Origin: Pararhodobacter sp.
GTDB lineage: Bacteria > Pseudomonadota > Alphaproteobacteria > Rhodobacterales > Rhodobacteraceae
DNA: 48,930 nt
Direction of reading: 5' to 3'
NCBI GenBank assembly: GCA_020832665.1
Contig: JAFIEG010000029.1
Coordinates: 1-48,930, forward strand
Under the pieces are notes generated by a model that saw only the letters and a list, made by a program, of their open reading frames with translations, ran no database searches and was not told where the DNA came from. How positions within the stretch are numbered: position 1 is the stretch's first letter; every line of letters starts with the position of its first letter. This document shows, in pieces, positions 7,351-17,340 of the stretch. The position numbers and the translations under genes are program-made.

Positions 7351-9149
7351 CGCGCCTCGCTCCAGGGTTTCGACAGCATCACGGCGGCATTGATCAACCC
7401 GACCAGCGAATAGGTCTGTGGGAAATTGCCCCAGGCTTCGCCGGTGGCGATGGCGGTATCCTCGGACAACAGCCCGACATGGTTGCGCCATGCCAGCATC
7501 TGCTCGAACACCTCGCGCGCCTCGTCGCGCCGGCCGGAGATTGCGAGCGCCTCGATATACCAGAAGGTGCAGATATTGAATGCATTTTCCGGCGCGCCGA
7601 AATCATCGGGGTCGACATAGCGCATGACATGGCCGTCGCGCACCAAATCGCGCTCGATGGCGGCGATGGTGGCCTTCATGCGTGGGTCATCTGGTTCGAT
7701 GAAGCGCACATCGAGCATCTGCAACAGGCTGGCATCCAGCTCGGCCCCGCCGAAGGACCCGGCGAAATGGCCTGCCTCCTCGTTCCAGGCGTGTTCGAGA
7801 ATGGTTTCGCGGATGGCCCCGGCGCGGCTGCGCCAATGCTCGGCGCGTTCGGTATGGCCCAGATGCGCGGCCACCTTAGCGACCCTGTCGCAGGCCGCCC
7901 AGCACATCATCGCCGAATAGGTGTGCACCCGCGCCATGGTGCGAAACTCCCACAAGCCGGCATCGGGCTGATCGTGCAGCCTGTCGGCGCGCTCGGCGAT
8001 GCGCTCGAGCATGGCGAAATCGGCCTCGTTCATCGGCCTGAGCAGGCGTTCGTCGAAGAAAGCTTGCGCCATCGACATGGCCACCTGGCCATAGACATCG
8101 TGCTGCAGATGCTCATGCGCCTGGTTGCCCACCCGCACCGGCCCCATGCCGCGATAGCCCGGCAGGGCCTCGGCGATACGTTCGGTCAAGCGCGCCTCGC
8201 GGCCGATGCCGTAGACGGGCTGCAGATGCCCGCCCTGCACATCGGTCACCAGATTGCGCAGATAGGCCAGATAGGGCTCGAGCGTATCGACGACACCCAG
8301 CCGGTTGAGCGCCTGCACCACATAATAGGCATCGCGCAGCCAGCAATAGCGATAATCCCAGTTGCGCCCGCTATTGGCCGCTTCGGGGATCGAGGTGGTC
8401 ATCGCCGCAAGCAGCGCGCCGGTTTCCTCGGACTGGCACAGCTTGAGCGTAATCGCCGCGCGGATCACCGCGTCCTGCCATTCCAGCGGCACCGCCAGCT
8501 GGCGCACCCAGCCGCGCCACTTGCCGATGGTGGCATCGAGCATCACATGCGCCTTGGCGCGCACCTCGTCGCGGAAGGGCTCGTCGGGGCCAAGAAAGAA
8601 GACCAGCTCTTCCTCAAGGTCGAAGGGCGTTTCGTCGAGGATATAGGTAATCGGCGCGTTGGTGGTCAGGCGCATGGTGGTGGCGCCGTTGAGATAGCGG
8701 ATATGGTTCGAGCCATAGGTGCGCGAAGCCACTGAAGCGCCCCAGTCGCTGGCCGGTCTTAGCCGCACGCGAATGCGCGGGGTATCGGCCACGGGGCGCA
8801 CGATGCGCACAAAGGCCTGCGGCCGGTAGGTGCGGCCGAACTGGCTGAAACGCGGGCAGAAATCGATGATCTCGACAACCCCGCCATGCTCGTCGTGCAG
8901 CTCGGTGCGCAAGATGGCGGTGTTGCGCAGATATTGCTGGCTGTTGCCGGTGGCGCCTTCCAGATCGACGGCGAAGAAGCCGGTCGCGTTCGGGTCTTCG
9001 GCGGGGCGGTCATCGAGCAGGGCGCAAAAGACCGGGTCGCCATCCATGCGCGGCAGGCAGGCCCAGAGATAATGCCCGTTGCGGTCGATCAGCGCGCTGA
9101 CCGAGCAGTTGCCGATCGCCGCCAGGTCGAGGTTTCTGTGTTGTGCCAT
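7347..9149 (-). CDS. GH15 glucoamylase/trehalase-like hydrolase
   Basis: The 600-residue protein has an N-terminal beta-sandwich domain (about residues 10-230) and an (alpha/alpha)6 barrel of glycoside hydrolase family 15. Diagnostic motifs are NWDYRYCWLRDA, GNQAHEHLQHDVYGQ and, near the C-terminus, GEAWGNFPQTYSLVGLINAA. GH15 members of this two-domain type include glucoamylases and some trehalases; the sequence alone does not decide the substrate. It lies between otsB and otsA and overlaps the otsA start, so a trehalose or alpha-glucan substrate is likely. No signal peptide is visible, so it should act in the cytoplasm. Confidence 0.92.
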   Translation of the reverse strand: MAQHRNLDLAAIGNCSVSALIDRNGHYLWACLPRMDGDPVFCALLDDRPAEDPNATGFFAVDLEGATGNSQQYLRNTAILRTELHDEHGGVVEIIDFCPRFSQFGRTYRPQAFVRIVRPVADTPRIRVRLRPASDWGASVASRTYGSNHIRYLNGATTMRLTTNAPITYILDETPFDLEEELVFFLGPDEPFRDEVRAKAHVMLDATIGKWRGWVRQLAVPLEWQDAVIRAAITLKLCQSEETGALLAAMTTSIPEAANSGRNWDYRYCWLRDAYYVVQALNRLGVVDTLEPYLAYLRNLVTDVQGGHLQPVYGIGREARLTERIAEALPGYRGMGPVRVGNQAHEHLQHDVYGQVAMSMAQAFFDERLLRPMNEADFAMLERIAERADRLHDQPDAGLWEFRTMARVHTYSAMMCWAACDRVAKVAAHLGHTERAEHWRSRAGAIRETILEHAWNEEAGHFAGSFGGAELDASLLQMLDVRFIEPDDPRMKATIAAIERDLVRDGHVMRYVDPDDFGAPENAFNICTFWYIEALAISGRRDEAREVFEQMLAWRNHVGLLSEDTAIATGEAWGNFPQTYSLVGLINAAVMLSKPWSEAR

Positions 9150-9219
9150 GCTGCCCGCTGCCCCTGCCAAGCTTGCCCGTCCCGGCTTGCGAGCGATTAT
9201 GAAGGCTGGCGCGCCGGGG

Positions 9220-9954
9220 TCAACCTTCGGCCAGTGCCGCCAGCCAGCGATGCACCGCGCCCACATCGGGCAGATGCGCGGTGGCGGCGGTTTTGCGCGG
9301 CGGGCCGACCAGCACGCCCTGCCCGCCCAGATCGCGCGCCGCCTCAAAGGCGCTCTCGTCGGTCAGATCGTCGCCCAGCATCAGCGGGCGGGCGCCGGCA
9401 AAGGGAGGCGCGCGCATCAGCGCCGCCAGCGCCGCGCCCTTGCTGACGCCCTCGGGCTTGAGCTCGGCCACCATCTTGCCGGGTTGCAACTGTAGCGAAC
9501 CGCCGGCGGCGGCCAGCGCCTGTTCGGCGGCCTGCCGGGCGGTATCTTCCAGCTCGGGCGCGCCGCGCCAGTGCAGCGCCAGCGCAAGGCCCTTGTCTTC
9601 GAGATAGAGTGCGGGATGGGTATTGGCAGCGGTGGCCAGCACCGCGCGCGCCGCCGCAATGCCGGGCGGCGGCCGCAACCGGCTGACCTTGCCCTCGGGG
9701 CCGCGGCTTTCGGCGCCGTGCAGCCCCACCGCATGCGGCGCGGCGCGCGCAAGAAAGTCGTCGATCTCGGCCACCGGCCGGCCCGAGACCACCGCCAACC
9801 GCCCGCCAAGCCGTGTTGCCAGAAGGCGCAGCAATCCGGGCAGCGCGGGCGCCACCTGCACCGCTTGCGGGCGCGGCGCGATCTCGACGAGCACGCCGTC
9901 GAAATCGAGAAACAGGGCGCATTGTGCTTGGTCGGGCAGGGCAGGGGGGTTCAT
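9220..9954 (-). CDS. otsB: Trehalose-6-phosphate phosphatase OtsB
   Basis: OtsB removes phosphate from trehalose-6-phosphate to give trehalose. The 244-residue HAD-superfamily protein shows the nucleophile motif LFLDFDGVL (Asp17 and Asp19), motif II VVSGRPVAEID, the lysine segment ELKPEGVSKGAAL and the metal-binding motif GDDLTDESAFE. The start at 9954 fits the family. It is the first gene of the otsB-GH15-otsA cluster, with a 70-bp gap before the GH15 start. Phosphatase and synthase are separate proteins here, flanking the hydrolase. Confidence 0.95.
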   Translation of the reverse strand: MNPPALPDQAQCALFLDFDGVLVEIAPRPQAVQVAPALPGLLRLLATRLGGRLAVVSGRPVAEIDDFLARAAPHAVGLHGAESRGPEGKVSRLRPPPGIAAARAVLATAANTHPALYLEDKGLALALHWRGAPELEDTARQAAEQALAAAGGSLQLQPGKMVAELKPEGVSKGAALAALMRAPPFAGARPLMLGDDLTDESAFEAARDLGGQGVLVGPPRKTAATAHLPDVGAVHRWLAALAEG

Positions 9955-10008
9955 GGCGTGTTCATCGGTGATTGCCACCCCCTGTGCAAGGGCCGATATG
10001 GCTGGCGC

Positions 10009-10031
10009 CCCCGCCGCCGCAACCGGCGGGG
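10009..10031. terminator. GC-rich hairpin between tRNA and otsB
   Basis: A perfect 8-bp stem (CCCCGCCG / CGGCGGGG) with a 7-base loop lies downstream of the tRNA and upstream of otsB. It lacks a T-run on either strand, so it could be a weak terminator or a processing/pausing structure. Confidence 0.35.
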
Positions 10032-10070
10032 CGGGCCTGTTGCACCGGAGTCGCATCCTGGCGGGTGGGA

Positions 10071-10146
10071 TGGTAGGCGCGGAGGGACTCGAACCCCCAA
10101 CCAAGGCGTTATGAGCGCCCTGCTCTGACCATTGAGCTACGCGCCC
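10071..10146 (-). tRNA. tRNA with CAU anticodon, probably tRNA-Ile2
   Basis: The minus strand folds into a complete 76-nt tRNA with an encoded CCA end. The acceptor stem is GGGCGCG/CGCGCCT with a G1-U72 wobble. The anticodon loop is CTCATAA, so the anticodon is CAU (10111-10113). CAU occurs in initiator Met, elongator Met and lysidine-modified tRNA-Ile2. The C4-G69 pair and the general resemblance to bacterial tRNA-Ile2 around the anticodon stem favour Ile2; the G1-U72 pair argues against the initiator. Confidence 0.92.
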
Positions 10147-10158
10147 GGCCTGAACGGG

Positions 10159-10186
10159 GGGTTAGCACAATCGCGCCACGGGTCAA
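10159..10186 (-). promoter_or_regulatory. Candidate sigma-70 promoter of the CAU tRNA
   Basis: On the minus strand TTGACC and TAACCC are separated by 16 bases, ending about 12 bases before the mature tRNA 5' end. The spacing and position fit a stable-RNA promoter, though the -10 box is weak. Confidence 0.45.
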
Positions 10187-10267
10187 GCCTGTGGGCGGTT
10201 GCCCCGCCTGCGGCCATGCGCTATCGCACGCCCCATCGAGCCGGGCCGCATGCGAAGGAGCCGCGCA

Positions 10268-11311
10268 ATGACCGACAGGAACGGGCTGACCTATGCCGGG
10301 GCCGGCGTCGATATCGATGCCGGCAATGCGCTGGTCGAGCGCATCAAGCCCGCTGCGGCGCGCACCGCGCGCGCCGGCAGCATGGCCGGGCTGGGTGGCT
10401 TTGGCGCGCTGTTCGACCTGAAAGCCGCCGGCTACAGCGATCCGGTGCTGGTGGCGGCCACCGACGGGGTGGGCACCAAGCTGAAGATCGCCATCGACAC
10501 CGGCGAAGTGGATGGCATCGGCATCGATCTGGTGGCGATGTGCGTCAACGATCTGATCTGCCAGGGGGCAGAGCCGCTCTTCTTTCTCGATTACTTCGCC
10601 ACCGGTCGGCTGGATGTCGATCAGGCCGCGCGCATCGTCGAGGGCATCGCCGAGGGCTGCGCGCGCGCCGGCTGCGCGCTGATCGGCGGCGAAACCGCTG
10701 AAATGCCGGGGCTTTACGCGGCTGGCGATTTCGACCTCGCCGGCTTTGCCGTCGGCGCCATGGAGCGCGGCGCGCATCTGCCGCAGGGGGTGGCGGCGGG
10801 CGATGTGCTGCTGGGGCTGGCTTCAAGCGGGGTGCATTCGAACGGCTATTCGCTGGTGCGCAAGCTGGTCGAACGCGCCGGGCTGGGCTGGGATGCACCC
10901 TGCCCCTTCGGAGAGGGCAGTCTGGGCGCGGCGCTTTTGACGCCGACGCGGCTTTACGTGCGCCCGGCGCTGGAAGCGATCAGGGCCGGCGGGGTGCATG
11001 CGCTGGCGCATATCACCGGCGGCGGGCTTACCGAGAACCTGCCGCGCGTGCTGCCCGAGGGGCTGTGCGCCGAGATCGATCTGGGTGCATGGGCGCTGCC
11101 GCCGGTATTCGGCTGGTTGCAGGCGCAGGCCGGTATCGACGAGGGTGAAATGCTCAAAACCTTCAATTGCGGTATCGGCCTGGTGGCGGCGGTGGCCCCC
11201 GAGCGAGCCGAGGCGCTAGCGGCGCTGCTGACGCAAGCCAGCGAAACGGTTTTCACGCTGGGCCATGTGCAGCCGGGCGCGGGGGTGCGCTACAAGGGCG
11301 CGCTGTCTTGA
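10268..11311 (+). CDS. purM: Phosphoribosylformylglycinamidine cyclo-ligase PurM
   Basis: PurM (AIR synthase) closes the imidazole ring in step five of purine biosynthesis, using ATP. The 347-residue protein contains the glycine-rich N-terminal segment [18 protein letters not shown], the [11 protein letters not shown] motif, [32 protein letters not shown] and [16 protein letters not shown], all diagnostic. The ATG at 10268 has a GAAGGAG site eight bases upstream. It is followed on the same strand by purN after 142 bp, a common purine gene pair. Confidence 0.97.
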   Translation: MTDRNGLTYAGAGVDIDAGNALVERIKPAAARTARAGSMAGLGGFGALFDLKAAGYSDPVLVAATDGVGTKLKIAIDTGEVDGIGIDLVAMCVNDLICQGAEPLFFLDYFATGRLDVDQAARIVEGIAEGCARAGCALIGGETAEMPGLYAAGDFDLAGFAVGAMERGAHLPQGVAAGDVLLGLASSGVHSNGYSLVRKLVERAGLGWDAPCPFGEGSLGAALLTPTRLYVRPALEAIRAGGVHALAHITGGGLTENLPRVLPEGLCAEIDLGAWALPPVFGWLQAQAGIDEGEMLKTFNCGIGLVAAVAPERAEALAALLTQASETVFTLGHVQPGAGVRYKGALS

Positions 11312-11453
11312 CGGGCAAATCTGACGATCAGTTCGTTTGGGTCAGCGGGCTTTCCCGCCCGCGCCGGCTGATCAATCCGGTTTGGTCTCGCATGGTCCGG
11401 GTATTGCCGGCATCCAGCACCATAGGCCCGCGATGCATCCAGACGGGCCCAGC

Positions 11454-12056
11454 ATGAGCGACGGCACGAAAAAAACAGTCGCCATCTTCATCTCGGGCGG
11501 CGGGTCGAACATGCTGGCGCTTCTGCGCTCGATGCAAGGCGATCATCCGGCGCGGCCCTGTCTGGTGCTCTCGAACGACCCCGCCGCCGCCGGGCTGGAA
11601 CGTGCCCGCGCGCTGGGGGTGCCGGTGGCGGCGGTTGATCACCGCCCCTTCGGGGGCGACCGTGCGGCATTCGAGGCCGCGCTGATGCCGCATCTCGATG
11701 AAGCGGCGCCTGACATCATCGCGCTCGCGGGTTTCATGCGTGTGCTGACCGGCGGTTTCGTTTCCCGCTTTGCCGGGCGGATGCTGAATATCCACCCCTC
11801 GCTGTTGCCGAAATATCCGGGGCTGAACACCCATGCCCGCGCCATCGAGGCCGGCGATGCCGAGGCCGGCTGCACCGTGCACGAGGTCACGCCCGAGCTG
11901 GATTCGGGCCCCATCCTGGGCCAGGCGCGGGTGCCGGTGCTGCAAGGCGACACGCCCGAATCGCTGGCCGCGCGCGTGCTGGAGCAGGAACACAGCCTTT
12001 ACCCGGCAGTGCTGCGCCGCTTCGCGGCGGGTGACCGGACGCCGGTTTTTCTGTAA
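11454..12056 (+). CDS. purN: Phosphoribosylglycinamide formyltransferase PurN
   Basis: PurN transfers a formyl group from 10-formyltetrahydrofolate to GAR in step three of purine synthesis. The 200-residue protein shows VAIFISGGGSNMLALL at the N-terminus, the catalytic segment MLNIHPSLLPKYPGL, and the conserved HEVTPELDSGPI that carries the catalytic Asp. The ATG at 11454 gives the family N-terminus, but an in-frame ATG at 11433 is equally possible because neither has a strong ribosome site. The 142-bp gap from purM is larger than usual for this pair. Confidence 0.95.
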   Translation: MSDGTKKTVAIFISGGGSNMLALLRSMQGDHPARPCLVLSNDPAAAGLERARALGVPVAAVDHRPFGGDRAAFEAALMPHLDEAAPDIIALAGFMRVLTGGFVSRFAGRMLNIHPSLLPKYPGLNTHARAIEAGDAEAGCTVHEVTPELDSGPILGQARVPVLQGDTPESLAARVLEQEHSLYPAVLRRFAAGDRTPVFL

Positions 12057-12076
12057 CCGCCACCGAGACAGACCGT

Positions 12077-12110
12077 AAAAAAGAAAGAGCCCCGGCATCG
12101 CTACCGGGGC
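12077..12110 (-). terminator. Intrinsic terminator of pnp (possibly bidirectional)
   Basis: A 7-bp stem GCCCCGG/CCGGGGC (12089-12110) lies between the convergent purN and pnp stops. Read on the minus strand it is followed by a T-rich tract (TCTTTCTTTTTT), a strong rho-independent terminator for pnp. On the plus strand a looser T-run follows further on, so it may also end purN transcription. Confidence 0.8.
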
Positions 12111-12139
12111 CCTTGCATGTGTTTTTCCTGATGCGCCGG

Positions 12140-14269
<2,130 letters not shown>

Positions 14270-14622
14270 TCAGCGTTTCCTCTTGGGGGCATTCCCGGCC
14301 CCTGCCGGGCCCCCGTCCACATGGCGGCCCCATTGCCGCCGACCCCAATCCTATGCATCACGCCGGGGTCAGTGCGTCACGTCACAGATGGCCGCGCCAT
14401 ACAGGAAAAGCGTCTGAATGGAAAGCGGCATGTGAGGCGGCGCTTCGGCCGGGCATGCGCGCGCTGATGTAAAGTGTTGCCGAGCAATCCTCCGCCGACA
14501 CCCGGCGCCAGCGGCGCCCTCACGACAGCGTGAGCAGGCCTCGCCGGCGCATTCTGTTAGGATTGAAGGATCGGCCCGGGCGCCGATGCACTTCCCGGGC
14601 CGGAAAAAAACGGGAGCATGAC
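14270..14622. other. Intergenic region upstream of pnp with leader hairpin
   Basis: No gene is seen in these 353 bases between the divergent pnp and small exported-protein genes. The region must hold promoters for both, but none is convincing. Two dyads stand out: CTCACG-N4-CGTGAG near 14520, and a 9-bp stem CGGCCCGGG/CCCGGGCCG (14572-14602). The second is followed at once by seven A residues and a GGGAG ribosome site, so it would sit in the 5' leader of the gene at 14623. Confidence 0.5.
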
Positions 14623-14862
14623 ATGATCCGCACAACCGCACTGACCATATTCCTCGCCGTGGCGCCGGTCGCCGCTTTCGCCCATATGTGCCCTGCCCTG
14701 ATGGCCGAAATCGATGCCGCGCTGCCCGATGCGCAAATCACCGAAGAAGAGCGCGCCCAGGTTGCCGAGTTGCGCCAGCAGGGTTCTGACCTGCATGATG
14801 CGGGCAATCACGCCGATTCTGAAGCCGTGCTCAACGAGGCGCGCGCGATCCTGGGTCTTTGA
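14623..14862 (+). CDS. Small exported protein of unknown function
   Basis: This 79-residue protein starts at an ATG with a CGGGAG site seven bases upstream. An N-terminal hydrophobic signal (residues 4-19) ends in AFA, so cleavage before His20 would leave a mature protein of about 60 residues beginning HMCPALMAEIDAAL. The rest is acidic and helical, with EEERAQVAELRQQG and an ending in LNEARAILGL. His-X-Cys at the mature N-terminus could bind metal or haem, but this is speculation. It is transcribed against its neighbours pnp and rpsO. Function is not recognised. Confidence 0.75.
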   Translation: MIRTTALTIFLAVAPVAAFAHMCPALMAEIDAALPDAQITEEERAQVAELRQQGSDLHDAGNHADSEAVLNEARAILGL

Positions 14863-14903
14863 TCGCGCCAAACGGCGAGAGCCGCGCGTGTGTTGCCAAA
14901 GCG

Positions 14904-14928
14904 AAAAACGCCCGCTGGTGAAAGCGGG
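14904..14928 (-). terminator. Intrinsic terminator downstream of rpsO
   Basis: On the minus strand a stem CCCGCT/AGCGGG (14911-14928) is followed by CG and a TTTTT run. It lies about 115 bases past the rpsO stop, beyond the dispersed repeat, and implies that rpsO is not fully co-transcribed with pnp. Confidence 0.65.
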
Positions 14929-14956
14929 TGTTCCGGAAACGCATGCGGGGTGCCTT

Positions 14957-15044
14957 GGAGCGGGTCGCACTCTTGCGACGCGCTCTGGCTCGTTGTCGCA
15001 TACCTATTGCGAAAAGCCGGTTCCCGCTTCGCGCGACATGCTCT
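14957..15044. repeat. Dispersed alphaproteobacterial intergenic repeat
   Basis: This GC-rich imperfect palindrome runs directly from the rpsO stop codon. On the minus strand it begins TAGAGCATGTCGCGCGAAG and continues through AACCGGCTTTTCGCA. The TAGAGCATGTCGCGC core and the GCGAA...TTCGC dyad resemble a very common intergenic repeat of rhizobia and relatives, judged from memory. Only one copy was seen in this window. Confidence 0.55.
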
Positions 15045-15312
15045 AGCGGCGGATGCCCAGCTTGCTGATGAGGCTGCGATAGCGCGCCTCGTCCTTGCCC
15101 TTGACATAGTCCAGCAGCTTGCGGCGCTGTGCGACCATCGCCAACAGGCCACGGCGCGAGTGGTTGTCTTTCTTGTGGGTCTTGAAATGCTCGGTCAGCG
15201 TGGTGATGCGCGAGGTCAGGATCGCCACCTGCACCTCGGGCGAACCGGTATCGCCGTCATGCGTGGCGAATTCCTTGATCAGCCGGCTTTTCTCTTCGAC
15301 AGTAATCGACAT
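15043..15312 (-). CDS. rpsO: 30S ribosomal protein S15
   Basis: S15 (uS15) is a primary 16S rRNA binding protein of the small subunit platform. The 89-residue product matches the family along its length: [39 protein letters not shown] and [12 protein letters not shown] at the C-terminus. The start at 15312 gives the standard MSITVEEK N-terminus; the upstream in-frame ATG at 15348 is not needed. An AAGGAG site precedes it. Its stop codon forms the first bases of the adjacent repeat. Confidence 0.98.
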   Translation of the reverse strand: MSITVEEKSRLIKEFATHDGDTGSPEVQVAILTSRITTLTEHFKTHKKDNHSRRGLLAMVAQRRKLLDYVKGKDEARYRSLISKLGIRR

Positions 15313-15569
15313 CGGGGTCTCCTTTTCGGTGTCTTCGTTCTGGCGCAAGCCGGGATGTCGTCCAGCAGGGCCCTAAGCGATGAGCCGTGCCCCGAGGGGC
15401 GCGGATGCGCGCATCTACCGCCAAAGCCCGGCCGGTGCAACCGCTATCGCGCCGTGGCTCTTTTGCGGCGCAGGCAGGGGCCGCGGCGTTAACCATTAGC
15501 GCAGATTTCCCGCCCTGATCGCCTTTCGAACATGGCTCGTTCACTTTTGTTCCGGTATCTTTCTCGCCG

Positions 15570-16460
15570 GTGGTGGATGGGGCGGCCTTTGTGGCCGGCG
15601 TTGCGATGTGGATGTTCTTTGGGCTCATGGGTGTATTGCTGGCCTCGTCGGTTGTCGATTCGTCGCTGCGGGCGGATGACGGTGCGGGCGGGTCGGGCAG
15701 TGATGGCGAAGGCGGTGATGGCGCCGAAAGCCGGCCCGACGATCCCTGGCTCGATGAATGGGATAATGACGAATACATCAGCGACGATGATGACCCGCCC
15801 GAGGATGACGAGGATGAAGACGGCGGCGACGACGACGATAACACGGACGCCCCGCCCGGCGATGACGATGACGACAATGACGGCGAGCGCCCGCCTGATG
15901 ATCCGTGGCTCGATGAATGGGATGATGACGAATACATCAGCGACGATGATCACCCGCCCGATGACGGCGAGGAAGACGACGATGACGGCGGCGACGGCGG
16001 CGACGGTGACGAAGAGGATGGCGAGCGCCCGCCCGATGATCCGTGGCTAGATGAATGGGACGATGACGAATACATCAGCAGCGATTCGATAAGCCTGGCG
16101 CTGGCGCGCGCCCAGGATGACGAGGCGCTGCATGTGATGGGCTCGGGCGACAGGCTGGTTGCCGGCGAGGGCGGCGTCTATGTGCTGGGCGACTGGATCG
16201 ATGCCGAAAACCCCGCCGAGATCGCCGACTTCCAGCCCGGCGCGGACCGACTGATCTATGCCCATGCGGAAGGTGCCGGTATACCCGAGATCACCCTGGC
16301 CAATGCGCCCGAAGCTGGCGGCCCCGAAGCTGGCGGCGCGGCGCTTCTGGCCGATGGTCAGCCGGTGCTGCTGTTCAAGGGCGGTGAGGCGCCGCAAGCC
16401 GATGCGGTGCTTCTGTTCCCGGTCAACCTCGATCAGGCTGCAGGCGCGGAGCGGGGTTGA
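15570..16460 (+). CDS. Exported acidic protein with three DPWLDEWD repeats
   Basis: This 296-residue protein is not recognised as a named family. A hydrophobic segment near residues 4-27 (GVAMWMFFGLMGVLLASS) should act as a membrane anchor or signal. Residues about 45-170 are extremely Asp/Glu-rich and hold three copies of a motif built on DDPWLDEWDDDEYIS, with first Trp at residues 60, 113 and 159, separated by runs of Asp and Pro. The C-terminal domain (about 185-296; VYVLGDWIDAENPAEIADFQ) resembles the short beta domains of Rhodobacterales calcium-binding, RTX-like proteins. Calcium or polycation binding at the cell surface is an inference. The start is uncertain because no good ribosome site precedes it; the ATG at 15606 is an alternative. 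It is convergent with the L,D-transpeptidase gene. Confidence 0.75.
   Translation: MVDGAAFVAGVAMWMFFGLMGVLLASSVVDSSLRADDGAGGSGSDGEGGDGAESRPDDPWLDEWDNDEYISDDDDPPEDDEDEDGGDDDDNTDAPPGDDDDDNDGERPPDDPWLDEWDDDEYISDDDHPPDDGEEDDDDGGDGGDGDEEDGERPPDDPWLDEWDDDEYISSDSISLALARAQDDEALHVMGSGDRLVAGEGGVYVLGDWIDAENPAEIADFQPGADRLIYAHAEGAGIPEITLANAPEAGGPEAGGAALLADGQPVLLFKGGEAPQADAVLLFPVNLDQAAGAERG
15734..16087 (+). repeat. Three in-frame coding repeats of the acidic protein
   Basis: Three direct repeats of about 60-75 bp lie at roughly 15734-15802, 15885-15961 and 16020-16087. The shared TCGATGAATGGG core starts at 15751, 15910 and 16048 (TAGATGAATGGG in the third), giving periods of 159 and 138 bases, both multiples of three. 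Copies 2 and 3 are closest, also sharing the upstream GGCGAGCGCCCGCC. Confidence 0.9.
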
Positions 16461-16547
16461 ACAGGCCGCGCAGGGCCGGCATGGCAAACCCCGCCGGCGG
16501 GTCATGTCCGGCGGGGCAGCGGCAATTTGTCGTTGTTCAAGCGGCGG

Positions 16548-17147
16548 TCAGATCACGCGAACCTGGGTGCCGATATGCACCATCTCGAACAGCTCTTCGA
16601 CATGGTGGTTGAACAGGCCGATGCAGCCATTCGAGGCGCGCCGCCCGATCTTGCGCACATCGTCGATGCCGTGGATACGGTAATACTGCCAGCCAAGGTT
16701 GAGCGCCCGCGTGCCCAGCGGGTTGTCGGGCCCGGCCTCGACGCGCTCGGGCAATTCGGGCTGGCGCTGGCGCATGCCGGGGGTGGGAATCCAGACCGGG
16801 TCGCGGCGCTTTAGCGTGATGGTGGTATAGCCGCGGCGGGTGAAGTCCTCGCTCATCGGCGCCGAGCTGGGATAAAGCCGATAGACGCTCTGGTCTTCCG
16901 ACCAGTAGTGCAGCGCCCGTGATTGCGTGTCGCAGACGATGGCACCCAGGCGCAGATTGTTGAAATGGTCGCGCCAGTCGATGGCGCGGAAGCTCATCAG
17001 ATTGTGGCGCACGCGCTCGGCCGGCTGCGTATCTTCGATCTCGCCCACGAATTGCTGCGCGGCGGCGGGGCGAACCAGGGCGGGCGCGGCCAGCGCAGCC
17101 ATCCCGCCAAGAAGGAACATGCGGCGTGGGGGGCAGGATTTGGTCAC
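16548..17147 (-). CDS. L,D-transpeptidase, YkuD family
   Basis: The 199-residue protein begins at GTG and carries an RR-containing export signal (RRMFLLGGMAALAAPALV, residues 9-26), possibly Tat-dependent. Its YkuD catalytic domain ends with HGIDDVRKIGRRASNGCIGL, placing the catalytic His at 159 and the nucleophile Cys at 175. Such enzymes form 3-3 crosslinks in peptidoglycan or attach proteins to it in the periplasm. The region YPSSAPMSEDFTRRGYTTI is typical of the alphaproteobacterial ErfK/YbiS/YcfS/YnhG group. It is convergent with the acidic repeat gene and divergent from the hydrolase. Confidence 0.93.
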   Translation of the reverse strand: MTKSCPPRRMFLLGGMAALAAPALVRPAAAQQFVGEIEDTQPAERVRHNLMSFRAIDWRDHFNNLRLGAIVCDTQSRALHYWSEDQSVYRLYPSSAPMSEDFTRRGYTTITLKRRDPVWIPTPGMRQRQPELPERVEAGPDNPLGTRALNLGWQYYRIHGIDDVRKIGRRASNGCIGLFNHHVEELFEMVHIGTQVRVI

Positions 17148-17185
17148 TTTGGTACTCCGTGCTCGTTTCGCTCGAAATCGAGTTC

Positions 17186-17209
17186 ATGTCTGTAATATAG
17201 CAAAGACAT
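17186..17209. promoter_or_regulatory. Dyad in divergent L,D-transpeptidase/hydrolase spacer
   Basis: A perfect 6-bp inverted repeat ATGTCT-N12-AGACAT, with an AT-rich centre (GTAATATAGCAA), lies in the 193-bp divergent region. It is unusually AT-rich for this genome and could be an operator or overlap a -10 box. No regulator is assigned. Confidence 0.35.
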
Positions 17210-17340
17210 TCAAGAACACGAAGAACATGCTGCTGGCAAGCCGGAAGCGTTCACTTTCCCGCGCGGCACCTCTGGTTTTTTCGTTGTGGGGTACCCGCTT
17301 CTTGCCTGGCCTTTGCCTTACTTCATTGCGCGAGGCCGCC

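Noticed and set aside
15257-15937. Long Ser-rich reading frame on the minus strand opposite the acidic repeat gene
   Set aside because: It is the antisense shadow of the Asp-rich repeats and overlaps the rpsO start; it has no ribosome site or recognisable domain.
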